Part shown: piece after piece, positions 12,601 to 23,677 of the stretch
How the letters are laid out: each line of letters opens with the position of its first letter
Numbering within the stretch: the stretch's first letter is position 1
From: Halichoerus grypus
Lineage: Eukaryota; Chordata; Mammalia; Carnivora; Phocidae
Assembly (NCBI RefSeq): GCF_964656455.1
Contig: NC_135717.1
Coordinates: 7,068,001-7,132,000, forward strand
Direction: 5' to 3'
DNA length: 64,000 bases
Position numbers and translations under genes: made by a program
The notes under the pieces: generated by a model
The model's input: the letters and a program-made list of their open reading frames with translations, nothing else
Database searches by the model: none
What the model was told of the DNA's origin: nothing

Positions 12601-15600
12601 GAGTTTAGCAGTGGGTGGGCATCATGCAAATCCTTGAGGGCCTGAAAAGAACAAAAAAATAGAGGATGGGCAGGGACCTCTGCTTCTCCTGCCCTCAGAC
12701 TTTGGAGCTTCTGGTTCTTGGGACTTTAGGATCACACTGGGACTTACATAAATGGTCCCCTTGGTTCTCAGACCTATAGGTCTGACCTGGAACTAAAACC
12801 CCAGCTTTTCTGGGCCTCCTGTTTGCAGACAGCAAACTACGGCTTCTCAGCTATCATAGTCACATGAACCAATTCCTCAAAACTCTACATCTCTTTCTAT
12901 ACCCCATTGGTTCTATGTCTCTGAGAACCAGATTAATACAAGACCCGGTGGAGAGGGGCCAAGGGCTATGCCATGACCTACCCTCCTCTCTCCCTCTCTC
13001 TCTCTTTTTTTTAAGATTTTATTTATTTATTTGAGAGAGTGAGATTGAGAGCACGAGTGGGGGCTGGGGGGTGGCACGGGGAGGGGCAGAGGGAGAGGGA
13101 GAAACAGACTGCCCACTGAGCAGGGAGCCCGATGTGAGGCTCGATCTCAGGGCCCCAGGGTCATGACCTGAGCCAAAGGCAGACGTTTAACCGACTGAGC
13201 CACCCAGGCGCCCCTCTCCCTCTATCTCCTGATGGTGACTCCTACTGGCCACTGAATAGGAACCAGTGTGTGAGAGAGCCCATGGATGGAGTCCACTAAA
13301 ACCAGCCTCGAAAGGCACAAAGCAGGTGGAGAAGAGTTGGGGAGTGGATCTAAGAGAAGCCATCAGAGAAAACCAGCCTAGGCACAGATCTGTAGGAAGT
13401 GAGGGAGAGGTCTGGAGAAGAATGTTCCAGTCAAGAGGGATCAGCAAGGGCAGAGGCCATGAGGTGGGACAAGTACAGCTGAAGCAGATGAAGAAGCTGA
13501 TGGTGGCAGGAGGTGAGATCAGAACAGGCAGTGGGGGCAGGTCCTGTGTGGCTCTGAAAGCCAGGGAAAGAACTTTCACTCAGCACAATGAGTCTAGTGA
13601 GGGTTTCCTGCTGTGCTCTGATGTGCATTGTACAAGCGTCCCTCCAGATGTTGTATGGAGAATCAGACTGTAAAGATGAGCAAGGTCACCAGCAGGGATA
13701 CCAGTGAGAGGTGATATGTGTTGAATAGGATGACAACAAGGGCAGGGGAGATGCTGCTTATATTTTGAAGACTAAGCAGACAGGATTTGCAGATGATGGG
13801 ATGTGGGGATAAGAAAGAGAAGAAGCAAGGGTGACTCTAAGGCTTTTGGCCTGAGCATCTTGAAGGATGGTGTTGCTATTTACAGAGAGGGGGACATGGG
13901 GGAGGAACAGGCTTGGGAGGAAATCAAGAGTTCTGTTCTTGACATCTGAAATTTGAGACATTATAAGACAAACAAATGGAGGTGTGAGTAGGCAGTGAGA
14001 TACAGGACTTGGAAGAGTGGGGAGAGAGGTAGCTGGATATGTAAATTTGGGCAGGATTGGCATGTTGCTGATAATTAATGCCATGGGATTAATAAATTAT
14101 CCCAGATAAATTATCTGGGAAGTGAGTGTAGATAGAGAGGGGGTCCTAGACTGAACTAAGGAGGTCCCATGACTGTTACAGGTTAGGAAAAGGAGGAATC
14201 AACAAGAAGATAGAAGGAGCTGCTAGGGACGCAGGAAAAGAACAAAGAGAATGGTGTTCCAGAAGCCAAGTGAAGAACCCATGTCGTGAAAAGAACATCA
14301 AATGCTGGACTGTCGAGTAAAATGGAGAAAATGGGGGTGTGAGAGATCTAAATCCTCGATTTCAATGGTAGGAAGTAATTAAACACGACGTGAGACAAGT
14401 CAAGCAATAGCTATATATTGATGTGATTTAGAAATACAAGGTTAATGTCAGAAGAAATAGCTAAAGGTGGGCTTATGCAGGGGCTACGGTTTTTATAAAC
14501 TGTATGGAATTTGTGGACTCTTTAAATTATGTGCCTGTTGGGGCGCCTGGGTGGTACAGTTGGTTAAGCAACTGACTCTTGGTTTTGGCTCAGGCCCTGA
14601 TCTCAGGATCCTGAGATTGAGCCCATGTCCTGCTCCACACTCAGCGGGGAGTCAGCTTGGGATTCTCTTTCTCCCTCTTCCTCTGCCCCCCCACCCCGTA
14701 CTCTCTCTCTCAAATAAATAAATAAATCTTTTTTTAAAAATAAATTATGTGCCTACACAAGTTTGATAAATGTTAAATTTTGAAAATAATAAAGGTACTG
14801 GTAATACTTGCACATCATTAAAAAAAAAAAAGGTCAAACAATACATAAGGGAGTCAAATGAAGACTATTTTTTTTTTCTCTGCACTTTATCTCCCCAGCC
14901 ACTACTCCTTTCTGCAAAATGTTCTCTCTTACAGATAATAGATACAGATACATAACACAAATAGAATCAAACCATGTACTATTCTGCTCTACAACTTGTT
15001 TACATTTCCCCCGACCACAAAGTATCTTTCCATTTCAGTACATATACAGCTCTGCCTTTTTTAAAAAAAGGCTGCAGGGTGTCCCGCCGCAGCAATGTAT
15101 CACCATCTACTTACTCAGTCTTCTGGGTTTTTGGTTTTTTTTTTTTTAAAGATTTTATTTATTTATTTGACAGAGAGAGAGAGAGATCACAAGTAGGCAG
15201 ACAGGCAGGCAGAGGGAGAGGGAGAAGCAGGCTCCCTGCTGAGCACAGAGCCCGATGTGGGGCTCGATCCCAGGACCCTGGGATCATGACCTGAGCCGAA
15301 GACAGATGCTTAACCATCTGAGCCACCCAGGTGCCCCTCAGTCTTCTAAGCTGCTACCACATCACAAACAAAGCTGCAAAGAACACCCCTAAACACAGGC
15401 CTTTGAACACTTGTTCAGCATTTCCACAGGATAAATTTCTAGCACTGAAATCATTGGGTCAAAGGGCATGCCTGGGTATGTTACATTTTGCAAATGCATT
15501 CCCAAAGGTTGTGTCAACCTACGCTCCCAATGTGCCAGTCCTGGGTATTTTCCTCCACTCAGATCTATAAGAAACACAGGCCTTTATCATTTTAACCTGC

Positions 15601-18600
15601 ACTTAAAAAAAAAAAATTATGAATGGAAAGTAGCGTCAGGGTTACATTAATTTTATGAAATGAATTAGAATTGCATTGTTTTCCATCTCTCTCTGTGTTC
15701 TAGAATCTATTTGGGAATTATTTGTTCCTTAAATTTTCATAAGAATTTACCCATAAAACCTCCTGAGCTTGGAATCCTAATTATGATAGGTAGTTCTTTA
15801 ATAGAGTTCTCACTATTTTTTTTCAAGTTTATTTTTTTTTAGTAAAATCTACCCCGGATGTGGGGCTCAAACTCATGACCCCCAAACCCAGAGTCTCATG
15901 TCTTTTGATTGAGCCAGTCAGGCATCCCTAAAGTTCTTACTTCTTTGTTTACCTATCACTGAAAGTGTACTACTTAACTCTATTTTCAAAAATTTTTATT
16001 TCAGAAAATCATCTAATTCAGTTTTTAAAATTTATCAACCTATAATTGAGCATATACTCACAAATGATTTCAGCAGACTCTTGTTAGGTTTGCAAGAGTC
16101 TTGTCTATTTTCTTGTTTGTTTCTTGTTTTTTTGTTTGGTTTTCCCCTAAATAACCACTTCCTGCATTTATTTCTGTTGTCCTGATTCATAATAAATTTA
16201 TTCCTACATAGGTTTCATTACTTTTTTCCTCTAGGTTTTCATAGGGCTGCCTTCTTTCAGGTTTTGATACTTTTTCTAAGGAATCGACTATTCTGTTCAT
16301 TTTTCAAATTTCTTCTTGTTTTAAATAATAAAAGCACTTAATACTATGAATTTGGCTTAGAGTGTGGCTTTAGTCACATTCTAGGAGGTTTTTTTTTTTA
16401 ATATGTATTCCTCTGGTTTTTATTTTTCTAAATAGCATGTTATATACATTTGTTTAAGACTTTAAAATTTTTATCTCAATTAAAAGATGGTTTTATTATT
16501 CCTTTCTTATGAGGGTTGACAGAAAATTTCGTCCACACTAACCTGAAGATTTTATTGGAGTTGAATTTTTTCCTGTGGCTTAGCATTCTGTCAGTTTTTA
16601 AACAGTGCATTAAACATCTACAAAGGTACAATCTTTTTGTAGGAAGTAAAGTTCAATATATATTAATTTAATCTTAAAAACATATTTCTAATATATACTA
16701 GGTGCTTTACAGATGTTTTGTCACTTATTAAAACAATCCAGAATGGACAAATACTGTTTGGTTCCACTTACCAGAAGTCCCTAGAGCAGTCAAATTCATA
16801 GACAGAGAACAGAACAGTGGGTGTCTGGGGCTGGGGAAGGGGGTGTGTAGTGAGTGTTTAATGGGGACAGAGTTTCGGTTTGAGAAAATGAAAAAGTTCT
16901 GGAGAAGGATAGTGGTGATGGTTGCACAACACTGTGAATGTACTTAATGCCACTGAATTATATACTTAAATATGGTTAAAACAGTAAATTTTATGTTACC
17001 TATATTTTACCACAATGAAAAAATGTTTTTTCTTCCTGTGATTTAGTGATCCCTATTTGTCGGCCATGAAATGAGGTTCTGAGGTCACACCACTGATGGG
17101 AGGTAGAGTCAGCATTTAAGCTGGGTGATGTGGATTCATTACCCCCTCCCTGTTTGAGAGCTTCAGAGAGTTGCTCCCCACCCCCAATATTCCCCAAACT
17201 AGGGAACAAGGTGACAAGTTTCATCCAGAAACCTCCAGTCCTCCAGGGGAGAATCTGCTAAATTCTCATGTCTTCTCAGCTGCCAAGAGGACCACCGAGG
17301 GCCCCACCACCACTGCCCCCACCACCACTGGCCTCAGTGTCTTGGAAGGCCCTGGGAGCTCAGCGTCTTCACCCCTGAGTGGGGGAGCTGCAGTTGGGGT
17401 GGCACTGGCTGGTGCTGTGCTCATAATTGCAATTTTGGGACTGATACTCTACCTCAGGTGGAAGAAAAGAAAAGGTAAGTGGTTCTGGGCCACGCCCCCC
17501 ACCAAGCTTCCCAACTGTGTTTCTCAGAACCACCAGCATCAGAATGACCCCAGGTACTGGTTAAAAAATGCAGATCCCTGCTGGGCTTGAAGTCTGGGCT
17601 TGGGAATCTGCATTTTTAAAGGTCTCATCAAGTGGCGTCTGTGTGTGATCAAGTTTGAGAACCACTGCTCCAGACCAATCCCTCTCCACAAATTTGATCA
17701 TTTTCTAGTTTTTGTCTTTTGACTTAATCATTTCTCATCAATCCTCACCTTTTAGTTCATGGGGACTGGAGGGTCAGCCCTGGGAAGAGTAAGGCAAGAA
17801 CAGAAGGGACAGGAAGTTGGCTCAGCTCAGCAAGCTTTGGTTGAGGGCCTATTTTCCAGGGTCTGGCTTGTAATTGGAGATTGCAAATGTAAATAAAGCA
17901 TAGGTCCTGCTTTCAAGGAACTCAGTGGTGGAGGGAGGGGAGACGGAGTGACTGCCTCATTTGAAAGAGCTGTGGTAGGTTGGAAGAAAGGAGGGGAATC
18001 AGGGAGGACTTCCCATAGGAAGTTACCCTGCAAAAATTTTCAAAGAATATAAGAGAATTAGCCAGGCAAATGGTGAGGGTGGTGAGGAGGTCACTGTCCA
18101 TGCAGGTGCAGGAAATCAGTGCAGGAACTCTAAGTAGCTCAGTGCTGTTGGGGAGGCTGGAGGTGGGAGAAGAGAAGCTTGTAAATGACACCCAAGAGCT
18201 TCTGATCCCAGAGGCAACCTCAGCTCTGCATTACAGATACATCAGTCTGTGGGAAGGGCCAGAAGTGGGCTATGAGGGGCCAATCTAATGTGCTGGTGGT
18301 GGATGGAGGGAGAGAGCCTGATCCTGGAACAGTTTAAGAGGGAAAAACAGTATGACTTGGTGATTGGACTGGTGTAGAGGCGAGGGAGTGGAAGAACTTG
18401 GGTGAATGAATCCATGGTGAACCACCAAGTAAATTAGAGAACACAGAAGGTCAAAGACCATGTTTGGGGGAGAACGATGGTTCTCTAGTTTGGGATATGT
18501 TAGAGATGCCTGTGTGGCATCTGAGTAGAGATGTTCATCAGAAATGTGGATGTATGCACTTATAGCTCAAGAGGACAGGGCTAGAGGCATTCATTATTTA

Positions 18601-21600
18601 CACCCCAACACGCTCCAATATTGATTTGAAATTCCTCTGAAGAAAATTTTCAGTGAGAGGAGATTAGCCCCATCAGACATTAAAGCACAGAGATGAAGAG
18701 CACAGAGTCTGGACTGCCTGCAGTCAAATCCTGGCTGAGTAAACTCTGGTGCAATGATACTATTCCTCTGTGCCTCAACTCACTCATCAGTAAAATGAGA
18801 AGAGTAATAATACTTACCCTGGGGGTTGTCATGACAATTAAATGTAACGCATTGAGAATAGATCCTGGCACGGAATAAGGACCACATGAGCATTAGCACC
18901 TGCAAGTATTAAGTTGTAATAATTAAAATGATTCCATGCTGTCATACTGAAACACAGATGAACCAGTATATGAAAAGAGAAAAGCCCAAATATAGGCAGG
19001 ATGAAACAGATCAAAATACATTCAGGAATTTAGTAGGTTAATAAGTAGCATTTCTAATCAATGGGGAAAGAGGAGTCATTCAACACATGGTGCTGGAACA
19101 ATTGAGCAGCCATCTGAGAAAATAATGTGATCTATAATTTGCACCAAAATAAATTCCACAGAGATCAATCAAAGAGTTAAATGAGAGGGAAAATAACCCT
19201 AGTACTAGAGGAAAGCTTGTGAGACCATCTTATATCCATGGAGTGGAGATGGCCTCCCTAGTATGACATAAAACCTAAAGCCATGAATAAAAATATTGAT
19301 AAACTCAACGATATACAAATTGTTTTTAATTCTGCAGAGGAAAAATCACAGCGGTTGTCTCTAGAGTGAGGATGAGGGTCAGAGATGAAGAGCTGTGATA
19401 GTCACTGAGGGAATGGAAGATGGTATTTCAGGATTCCACCCAGATGAGAAGCCAGAGCTCTGTAACAGCTTCGCTGCCCATGATCATGTTTCCCCTCGCA
19501 GTATTCAACCATGTAGGTTTAGAAACTTCTAGAACTTGTTGGTTAGAAGTTATGTTCCTCTGCTGGCACCAGAGACCAAAAGTAACAGGGTTTACATAAG
19601 AGTTTCTTGTTTCCCCTCGTATAAAAGGATGAGGAGGCGGATGGCAGAGGCCACTGTCCTCAGGCACTCAGGCTTCCATCTTCCTGCTCACTGTCCTGGC
19701 TACTGGCTTCTACCCTGAAGGTTGCCTCATGATCCAAGATGGCTGCTCAGACTCCAGCCATTATTTCTGAATCCAGGCAGGAAACAGGAGGAAGGAAGAA
19801 AGGACAAAAAGACCACAACTTCCCCTTGAATCGTATTGGTGAGGATGTAGTCATATGTCCCACATCTATCAGGAGGGGAGGACACTGCCGCCCCAAATAA
19901 AATCAAGGTTCTGTAACTGAGTAAGAAGAAATGAATGGATATTGGGTAAGCAAATAGCACCCCCACCATAGGCCACAGCCAGAATTAAAGATGTGTCAGC
20001 TAAGTGTGGCATAAGGACAGGGGAACAGGAGAGTTCAAGGAGCTCGTGAGAGGGGAGTGGAGAGTAGAGGATCAGCGGGGAGCTTGGACAGCCCGAAAGA
20101 AAGTGGATTATTGGGGCGCCTGGGTGGCTCAGTTGGTTAAGCAACTGCCTTCGGCTCAGGTCATGATCCTGGAGTCCCGGGATCGAGTCCCGCATCGGGC
20201 TCCCTGCTCGGCAGGGAGTCTGCTTCTCCCTCTGACCCTCCTCCCTCTCATGCTCTCTGTCTCTCATTCTCTCTCTCTCAAATAAATAAATAAAATCTTT
20301 AAAAAAAAAAAAAAAAAAGTGGATTATTAAGGCACGAGAGTTCATGGGGTTAACACACAGGTATAGCAAGCAGGATGATGGTAAGAGAAAGCTGGAAGGA
20401 AAGAAAGTTGTAGCATAAAAATGATGCTGGCATTTAATATTTCAGAGTTCTCAGTCCCAGAGATTTAAAAAAAAAAAAGTCCAGGGTATGGTGAAGTAGA
20501 AGGCCCTGGAGTCTGGGGTACATAGGAGTCCCGTGTGTTCAGAGGGTTGTCTCCGTGGATGACGGGACCTCCTAGGATGGGGTGTTGGGTGATGGAGGGG
20601 ATGTCTGTGAAGCACGGGCCAATCCTTGGGAGATGCCGCAGAGAAACTCAGGAGGACAAGGAGGGAAGAGGGTGGTGGGCGGACTGGTGGGTTTCAGTGG
20701 CAGAGGGTGGAGGGGAACAGGCTGCAGTTCAGACCCAGGTCACCGCCATGAGGTTCACAAGGCAGGAGAGAGACAACCACCACTTAGGAAAGCACAAAAA
20801 GCCAGTGTTTCAGGGCAGGAGGAAGCAATGAGTCTGAGACAAGGGTGGAAGGAGAGGAATGGGTGGCAGGGCCTCAGCAGTAGAAGGAGCAAGGTTGAGG
20901 GATGCTTAGGGAATTCAAGGAAGGGGGAAGGAAACAAAGGGAAAAGTTGAGAGAAAGTGGGAGGGAGGAAGGGAGGGAGGGAGAGAGAAGGTGCAGGTAA
21001 GAGCAGCTCTCCTGATTTGGTGTTGAGGACAACCACAGGACAGGGTTGGGCAGCCTCAGGAGTCCCAGGTATGTTCAGCAGAGCTGCTCCACTGCCCTGG
21101 TCTCTCTGGGGGCTGGTCCCAGAGCACACAGAGCAGGAAGGCAGGGAGGAGAGGCGCCCTCTATGGATGGCACCCTGACATATGCTGTTCCCCTACAGGC
21201 CTGCAGACTAAAGCCAGAACTGTAGCCAGGTGAGTGCTCGTCCTGCTTGGGAAACAGGAAGTTCCTTATGGGAAGAGCACAGGGCACCTATCACTCCGCT
21301 CTCCTGGTCCTTTCCCAGTGGGTGTCTCTTTTGTCAGAGCCACTTCCCTCCTCAGCTCCTAGCCTCGCCTCCCTCCCTCCCGCTGGAGCCCTCTTCCTCT
21401 CCACTCTCCCACCTCTCCTTCCCTCCAGCCCATCTTTCCAACTTCTTTCCTTCTCTCCAGCCCCTTCCCTCCCCTCTCTCCCTTCCAGCCTGGGCACCCT
21501 CCAGAAGACCTGAGATGGGTGGAGCTGGTGTTCATTCTCCAGTTTGTACCAACAGCGCAGGGCAGACAAGACTTCACCCTTCCCAAGGCTCTTCCAACAA

Positions 21601-22446
21601 AGCTGCTTCTCCAGGACAATCCGCCTTCAATGGGCCCTTGGGACCTCTACTGGCTACACTGCACACTGCCTCTCGATCTTCCAGGAGGCCTCCAGAGAGC
21701 CTCAAATGAGAGCTCACTTCAGAGTGTCAGGGGGTCGCAGAGCCCCCACACAGAGAACCAGCCCCACACAGGTTTGAACTCTCTTCTGCTCAGCCTCTAA
21801 CCCACTTTCCGCCCTCTCCTTCCTATACAGGGGATCCTTCCAAAACACAGAGGAGAAATATGAGAACATTGGGATTAAAAGTAAGTTCTTATGGCCATCA
21901 CTCCCCCACTCTCCACCTTGGCCTATCCTTCCCCACACACTCCCTGCTCACACACATGCCCCACCCATCCCTCCTGCCTGACCCTGGTCCTGATGCAGCA
22001 GATGACCTCACTGCTGGAGGCCCCTGCCCATTTCTCTACCCTGGCCGGCATGCCACCTGACCCCAGCACACCTTGATTTTTTTCTAGGACAACAAACAGA
22101 GCCCCAGCTGGAGCCCAAGCTGGAGCCCAAGGTGAGTACCTCGGAGTAGGGCCTGAAGGAATTAAAGAGAAGTTTGGAGAAGGGGGGGTGGAGGGAGTAG
22201 AGGGACTGCTCGCAGCATTGGTGGAGCCCTCAGGTGCCGGATTACTGCTCTCAGGTGGGGACAGCTCCCCTTCCACTGTCTCACCCCCTTCTCCTTCCTT
22301 CTCGCCAGAATGAAGCCCAGGACAACAGCGGCATCCTCTACGCCTCCCTCACTCTCTCCAGCTCCTCATCACCATCAGCATCTCCCTGCATCCCTCCCAA
22401 GGAGAGCCCCCAGGAGGAGACCCTATATTCTCTCATAAAGGCCTGA
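6577..22446 (+). CDS. PILRA: PILRA, paired immunoglobulin-like type 2 receptor alpha (7 coding exons)
   Basis: Inhibitory type I membrane receptor of myeloid cells. The family binds sialylated O-glycoproteins and signals through SHP-1/SHP-2. Coding exons are 6577-6631, 6960-7349, 17280-17474, 21199-21229, 21831-21880, 22088-22131 and 22309-22446; every intron is GT-AG and the phases (1,1,1,2,1,0) close to 300 aa, near the human length of about 303. Order of parts: signal peptide (1-18), Siglec-like V-set domain (about 24-148), short Thr-rich stalk (151-182), transmembrane segment (about 185-207) without a charged residue, then a tail with Tyr234 (EKYENI), a canonical ITIM I264-L-Y266-A-S-L269 and T293-L-Y295-S-L-I298. 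The ITIM tail and uncharged membrane segment separate it from the activating paralogue PILRB, which has a membrane Lys and a short tail. Next to ZCWPW1, as in human. Exon structure is seen directly; function is family knowledge. Confidence 0.95.
6960..7349 (+). CDS. PILRA: PILRA coding exon 2: V-set sialic-acid-binding domain
   Basis: This 390-nt phase 1-1 exon encodes the whole Ig-like V domain (residues 19-148). It carries MGGSV, RRKHFHGE, ISNL and the F-strand YFCRVQ. Arg123 of FCRVQ aligns with human Arg126, the residue known to contact sialic acid. Gly75 of HFHGE aligns with human position 78 (the G78R polymorphism), so this animal has Gly. Sequons are N37LS, N49FS and N80ST. Four cysteines are present (24, 55, 95, 122). 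The acceptor is GTCCTGCAG|G and the donor is G|GTGAGT. Confidence 0.95.
7360..8060 (+). repeat. C-rich low-complexity stretch in PILRA intron 2
   Basis: Long runs of CCCC/CCTCC on the plus strand. At 7939-7964 five C-tracts (CCCC G CCCC AG CCCC AG CCCC AG CCC) give a G-quadruplex motif on the minus strand. Confidence 0.75.
8110..8370 (+). mobile_element. MIR SINE
   Basis: Typical MIR arrangement: a CACTG..TAGG head, a damaged core (AAAGCCACAGTCTG) and GACTTGAACTCAGTTTAAGC before CCACTCTTAACCA. Confidence 0.6.
9000..9930 (-). mobile_element. Old antisense L1 fragment
   Basis: AT-rich sequence reading backwards as L1 ORF2, recognisable at 9240-9480 and 9560-9640. Heavily mutated. Confidence 0.55.
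9941..10147 (-). mobile_element. Carnivore SINE, young-looking
   Basis: Reverse copy with a 17-T tail and intact head. Target-site duplication CAGGAAAGGGAATTTT on both sides. Confidence 0.95.
11240..11665 (+). repeat. Old interspersed repeat, probably LTR-type
   Basis: Recognised from its end, GACTGTGAGAGACTAAACTT and CACCCAGTTTGTGGTCATTT, a pattern common across mammalian genomes. The subfamily is not assigned. Confidence 0.5.
12003..12039 (+). repeat. (ATTC)n microsatellite
   Basis: About nine ATTC units, followed by AACAAATATTGATTGAATAC, which belongs to an older repeat that seeded the array. Confidence 0.9.
12490..12950 (+). mobile_element. MLT1-like solo LTR (ERVL-MaLR)
   Basis: Starts GGATGGTTAGTTTTACGTGT and ends CTCTGAGAACCAGATTAATA, the usual MLT1-type ends. 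An ancient, non-coding retroviral-like LTR. Confidence 0.6.
13005..13213 (-). mobile_element. Carnivore SINE, GAGAGAGTGAG subtype
   Basis: Reverse copy, GATTTTATTTATTTATTTGA through CCGACTGAGCCACCCAGGCG. Flanked by CCTCTCTCCCTCT-like repeats. Confidence 0.92.
14539..14741 (+). mobile_element. Carnivore SINE
   Basis: Sense copy; target-site duplication TAAATTATGTGCCT before and after. Confidence 0.93.
15135..15338 (-). mobile_element. Carnivore SINE, subtype with GATCACAAGTAGGCAG
   Basis: Reverse copy of a distinct subtype. Flanked by CTCAGTCTTCT on both sides. Confidence 0.93.
15816..15929 (-). mobile_element. Old, short carnivore SINE
   Basis: Diverged reverse copy: GATGTGGGGCTCAAACTCAT to TTGAGCCAGTCAGGCATCCC. 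Confidence 0.7.
16700..17040 (+). mobile_element. L1 3'-end fragment before PILRA exon 3
   Basis: Contains GGTTGCACAACACTGTGAAT and TGCCACTGAATTATATACTT, typical of an old L1 3'UTR, ending in ACAATGAAAAAATG. Confidence 0.6.
17280..17474 (+). CDS. PILRA: PILRA coding exon 3: Thr-rich stalk and transmembrane segment
   Basis: A 195-nt phase 1-1 exon. It encodes a mucin-like stalk (TTEGPTTTAPTTTG) and a hydrophobic helix, residues about 185-207, followed by the stop-transfer cluster RWKKRKG. No Lys, Arg or Asp lies in the membrane segment, which fits the inhibitory receptor and not a DAP12 partner. Acceptor CTTCTCAG|C, donor AAAG|GTAAGT. Confidence 0.93.
17520..17672 (+). mobile_element. MER5A-like hAT-Charlie element
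   Basis: Internal CATCAGAATGACCCCAGGTA and terminal TTTGAGAACCACTG are typical. Non-autonomous DNA transposon remnant. Confidence 0.6.
18690..18890 (-). mobile_element. MIR SINE, reverse
   Basis: Reverse MIR pattern with CAAATCCTGGCTGAGTAAAC, TCATCAGTAAAATGAGAAGA and ATCCTGGCACGGAATAAG. Confidence 0.65.
18900..19340 (+). mobile_element. L1 ORF2 3' fragment
   Basis: L1-like sequence (CATGGTGCTGGAACAATTGA, AAATTCCACAGAGATCAATC) with disrupted frames. Confidence 0.55.
20113..20317 (+). mobile_element. Carnivore SINE
   Basis: Full-length sense copy with an 18-A tail; target-site duplication AAAGTGGATTATT. Confidence 0.95.
21199..22446 (+). CDS. PILRA: PILRA coding exons 4-7: cytoplasmic tail with ITIMs
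   Basis: Three very short exons (21199-21229, 31 nt; 21831-21880, 50 nt; 22088-22131, 44 nt) and the terminal exon 22309-22446 encode the tail from residue 214. The 31-nt exon reads GLQTKARTVA, the next RGSFQNTEEKYENIGIK, and the third holds a tandem LEPKLEPK. The last exon gives SGILYASLTLS and ETLYSLIKA-stop, i.e. two ITIM-type tyrosines. All boundaries are GT-AG. Confidence 0.92.
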
Positions 22447-22630
22447 TGAGTGGGACTGAAGGACGACCTCCTCAGACTAAGCTGCCCAGCGGGTCACAGC
22501 TTCTGATAATAACCCCGGCCAGACACAGAAGACTCAGAAGTCAGCAGGTGTGGAAGTCCACCAAGGACCGCAGAAAAACAGAGCCATCTGCTCCAACTCC
22601 CTCTCCGCCTTCCCAGCCCTTGCCCACAAG

Positions 22631-22731
22631 AATAAAAGTACCTAGAATTTGCCCCAAGGCATCTAAGGAGAAAACTGATGGCACCTTCCACTTCTGTCTT
22701 TTCCTTCTCGCCAAAAATGAACTATAATAAA
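22631..22731 (+). terminator. PILRA: PILRA poly(A) signals
   Basis: Two AATAAA hexamers follow the stop codon, at 22631-22636 and 22726-22731. They imply 3'UTRs of about 210 and 300 nt. ZCWPW1 ends about 450 bp further on, on the other strand. Confidence 0.8.
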
Positions 22732-23209
22732 GAGCTCACACCCGAGATCCCTCCCCCAGTCCTGGAGTTCGGTGACTGCCTTAGGGCGGGGAACAGTAAA
22801 CCCGGAACGCTGGTAGCCAGCCCAGAACCCAGGGTCTGCCCCTCCTCTACCCATTCTCCTTCCCCTCTGATCAGAACGAGCATGTGTCAAGTGCACCACC
22901 ACATTAAGCATCTCCAACAAGCTGAGCCGGGACTGGACGCACTCACCTGAGGCGTGAAGAGACCACAATGGTTAGCGCTTTTCTCCAGGCCACGCACCTA
23001 GTAAGTGGCTGAGCCGGGGTCTGAACCCAGACCTGCCCTCCTTGACAGCCTTCTCCCAGGACTCGGGTGTCCCCGCCTTCCCAGATCTCTATACTGTGCC
23101 GGCCTCCCATGGAAACAGGGACGTGCCACAGGGAGCGGAGCGGAGGGGAGGGAGGGAAGCCGAAGGGAAGCATGTGGTTAGAGACCAACTGCGGAAAGCC
23201 ATAACCTGT

Positions 23210-23215
23210 TTTATT
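23210..23215 (-). terminator. ZCWPW1: ZCWPW1 poly(A) signal
   Basis: TTTATT on the plus strand reads AATAAA on the minus strand, 155 nt after the stop codon. Confidence 0.75.
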
Positions 23216-23369
23216 AACACAGAAACTGCACAGCTGGGACTTCAGCCAGGTGACCTGTAGCCGATGAACAAGCCCCCCCCTTAGCAGCCTCTCAGGGACC
23301 CTCTGAGGGGCTCTCCTGCTGCTGGCAGGGAAGGGGGTGAGAGAGCAGCAGGGAGGCAGGTGCACACAG

Positions 23370-23677
23370 CTATTCCTCGAAGAACGCCAAGGTGAACTCC
23401 CCAGGGTCATCTCCACACCGCGGCCCCTCCAGCTGCTCCGGCTCTCTTCCAACATCTTCCAGAAGTTGCTCCAGGTCCAGGTCACTGGAGGCGTCATCGT
23501 CAGGGGGGACACTTCCAGCCTCTGGAGGACACTTCCAGCCTTCTTTCCCTCCCACGGGACAGACCCCGCGATGAGCTGGTGGGGTCAGGCCCTTGGGCAC
23601 CATACTAGCTTCTTTGTCCTCAGACAAGCTGGTTCCTGAGGCTTTGCTTTGAGGAGCTTTAAATTTTTTCTTAGGGC
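23370..23677 (-). CDS. ZCWPW1: ZCWPW1 terminal coding exon
   Basis: Encodes [13 protein letters not shown], a variable linker, and the conserved acidic C-terminus [16 protein letters not shown], ending at TAG 23372-23370. A near-duplicate pair of phrases (PEAGSV after GGKEGWKCP) reflects a short internal repeat of the DNA CTTCCAGCCT at about 23513-23540. Confidence 0.92.

Noticed and set aside
21230..21709. 159-codon frame in PILRA intron 4
   Set aside because: Pro/Ser/Leu-rich, no homology, spans sequence between two well-defined small exons.
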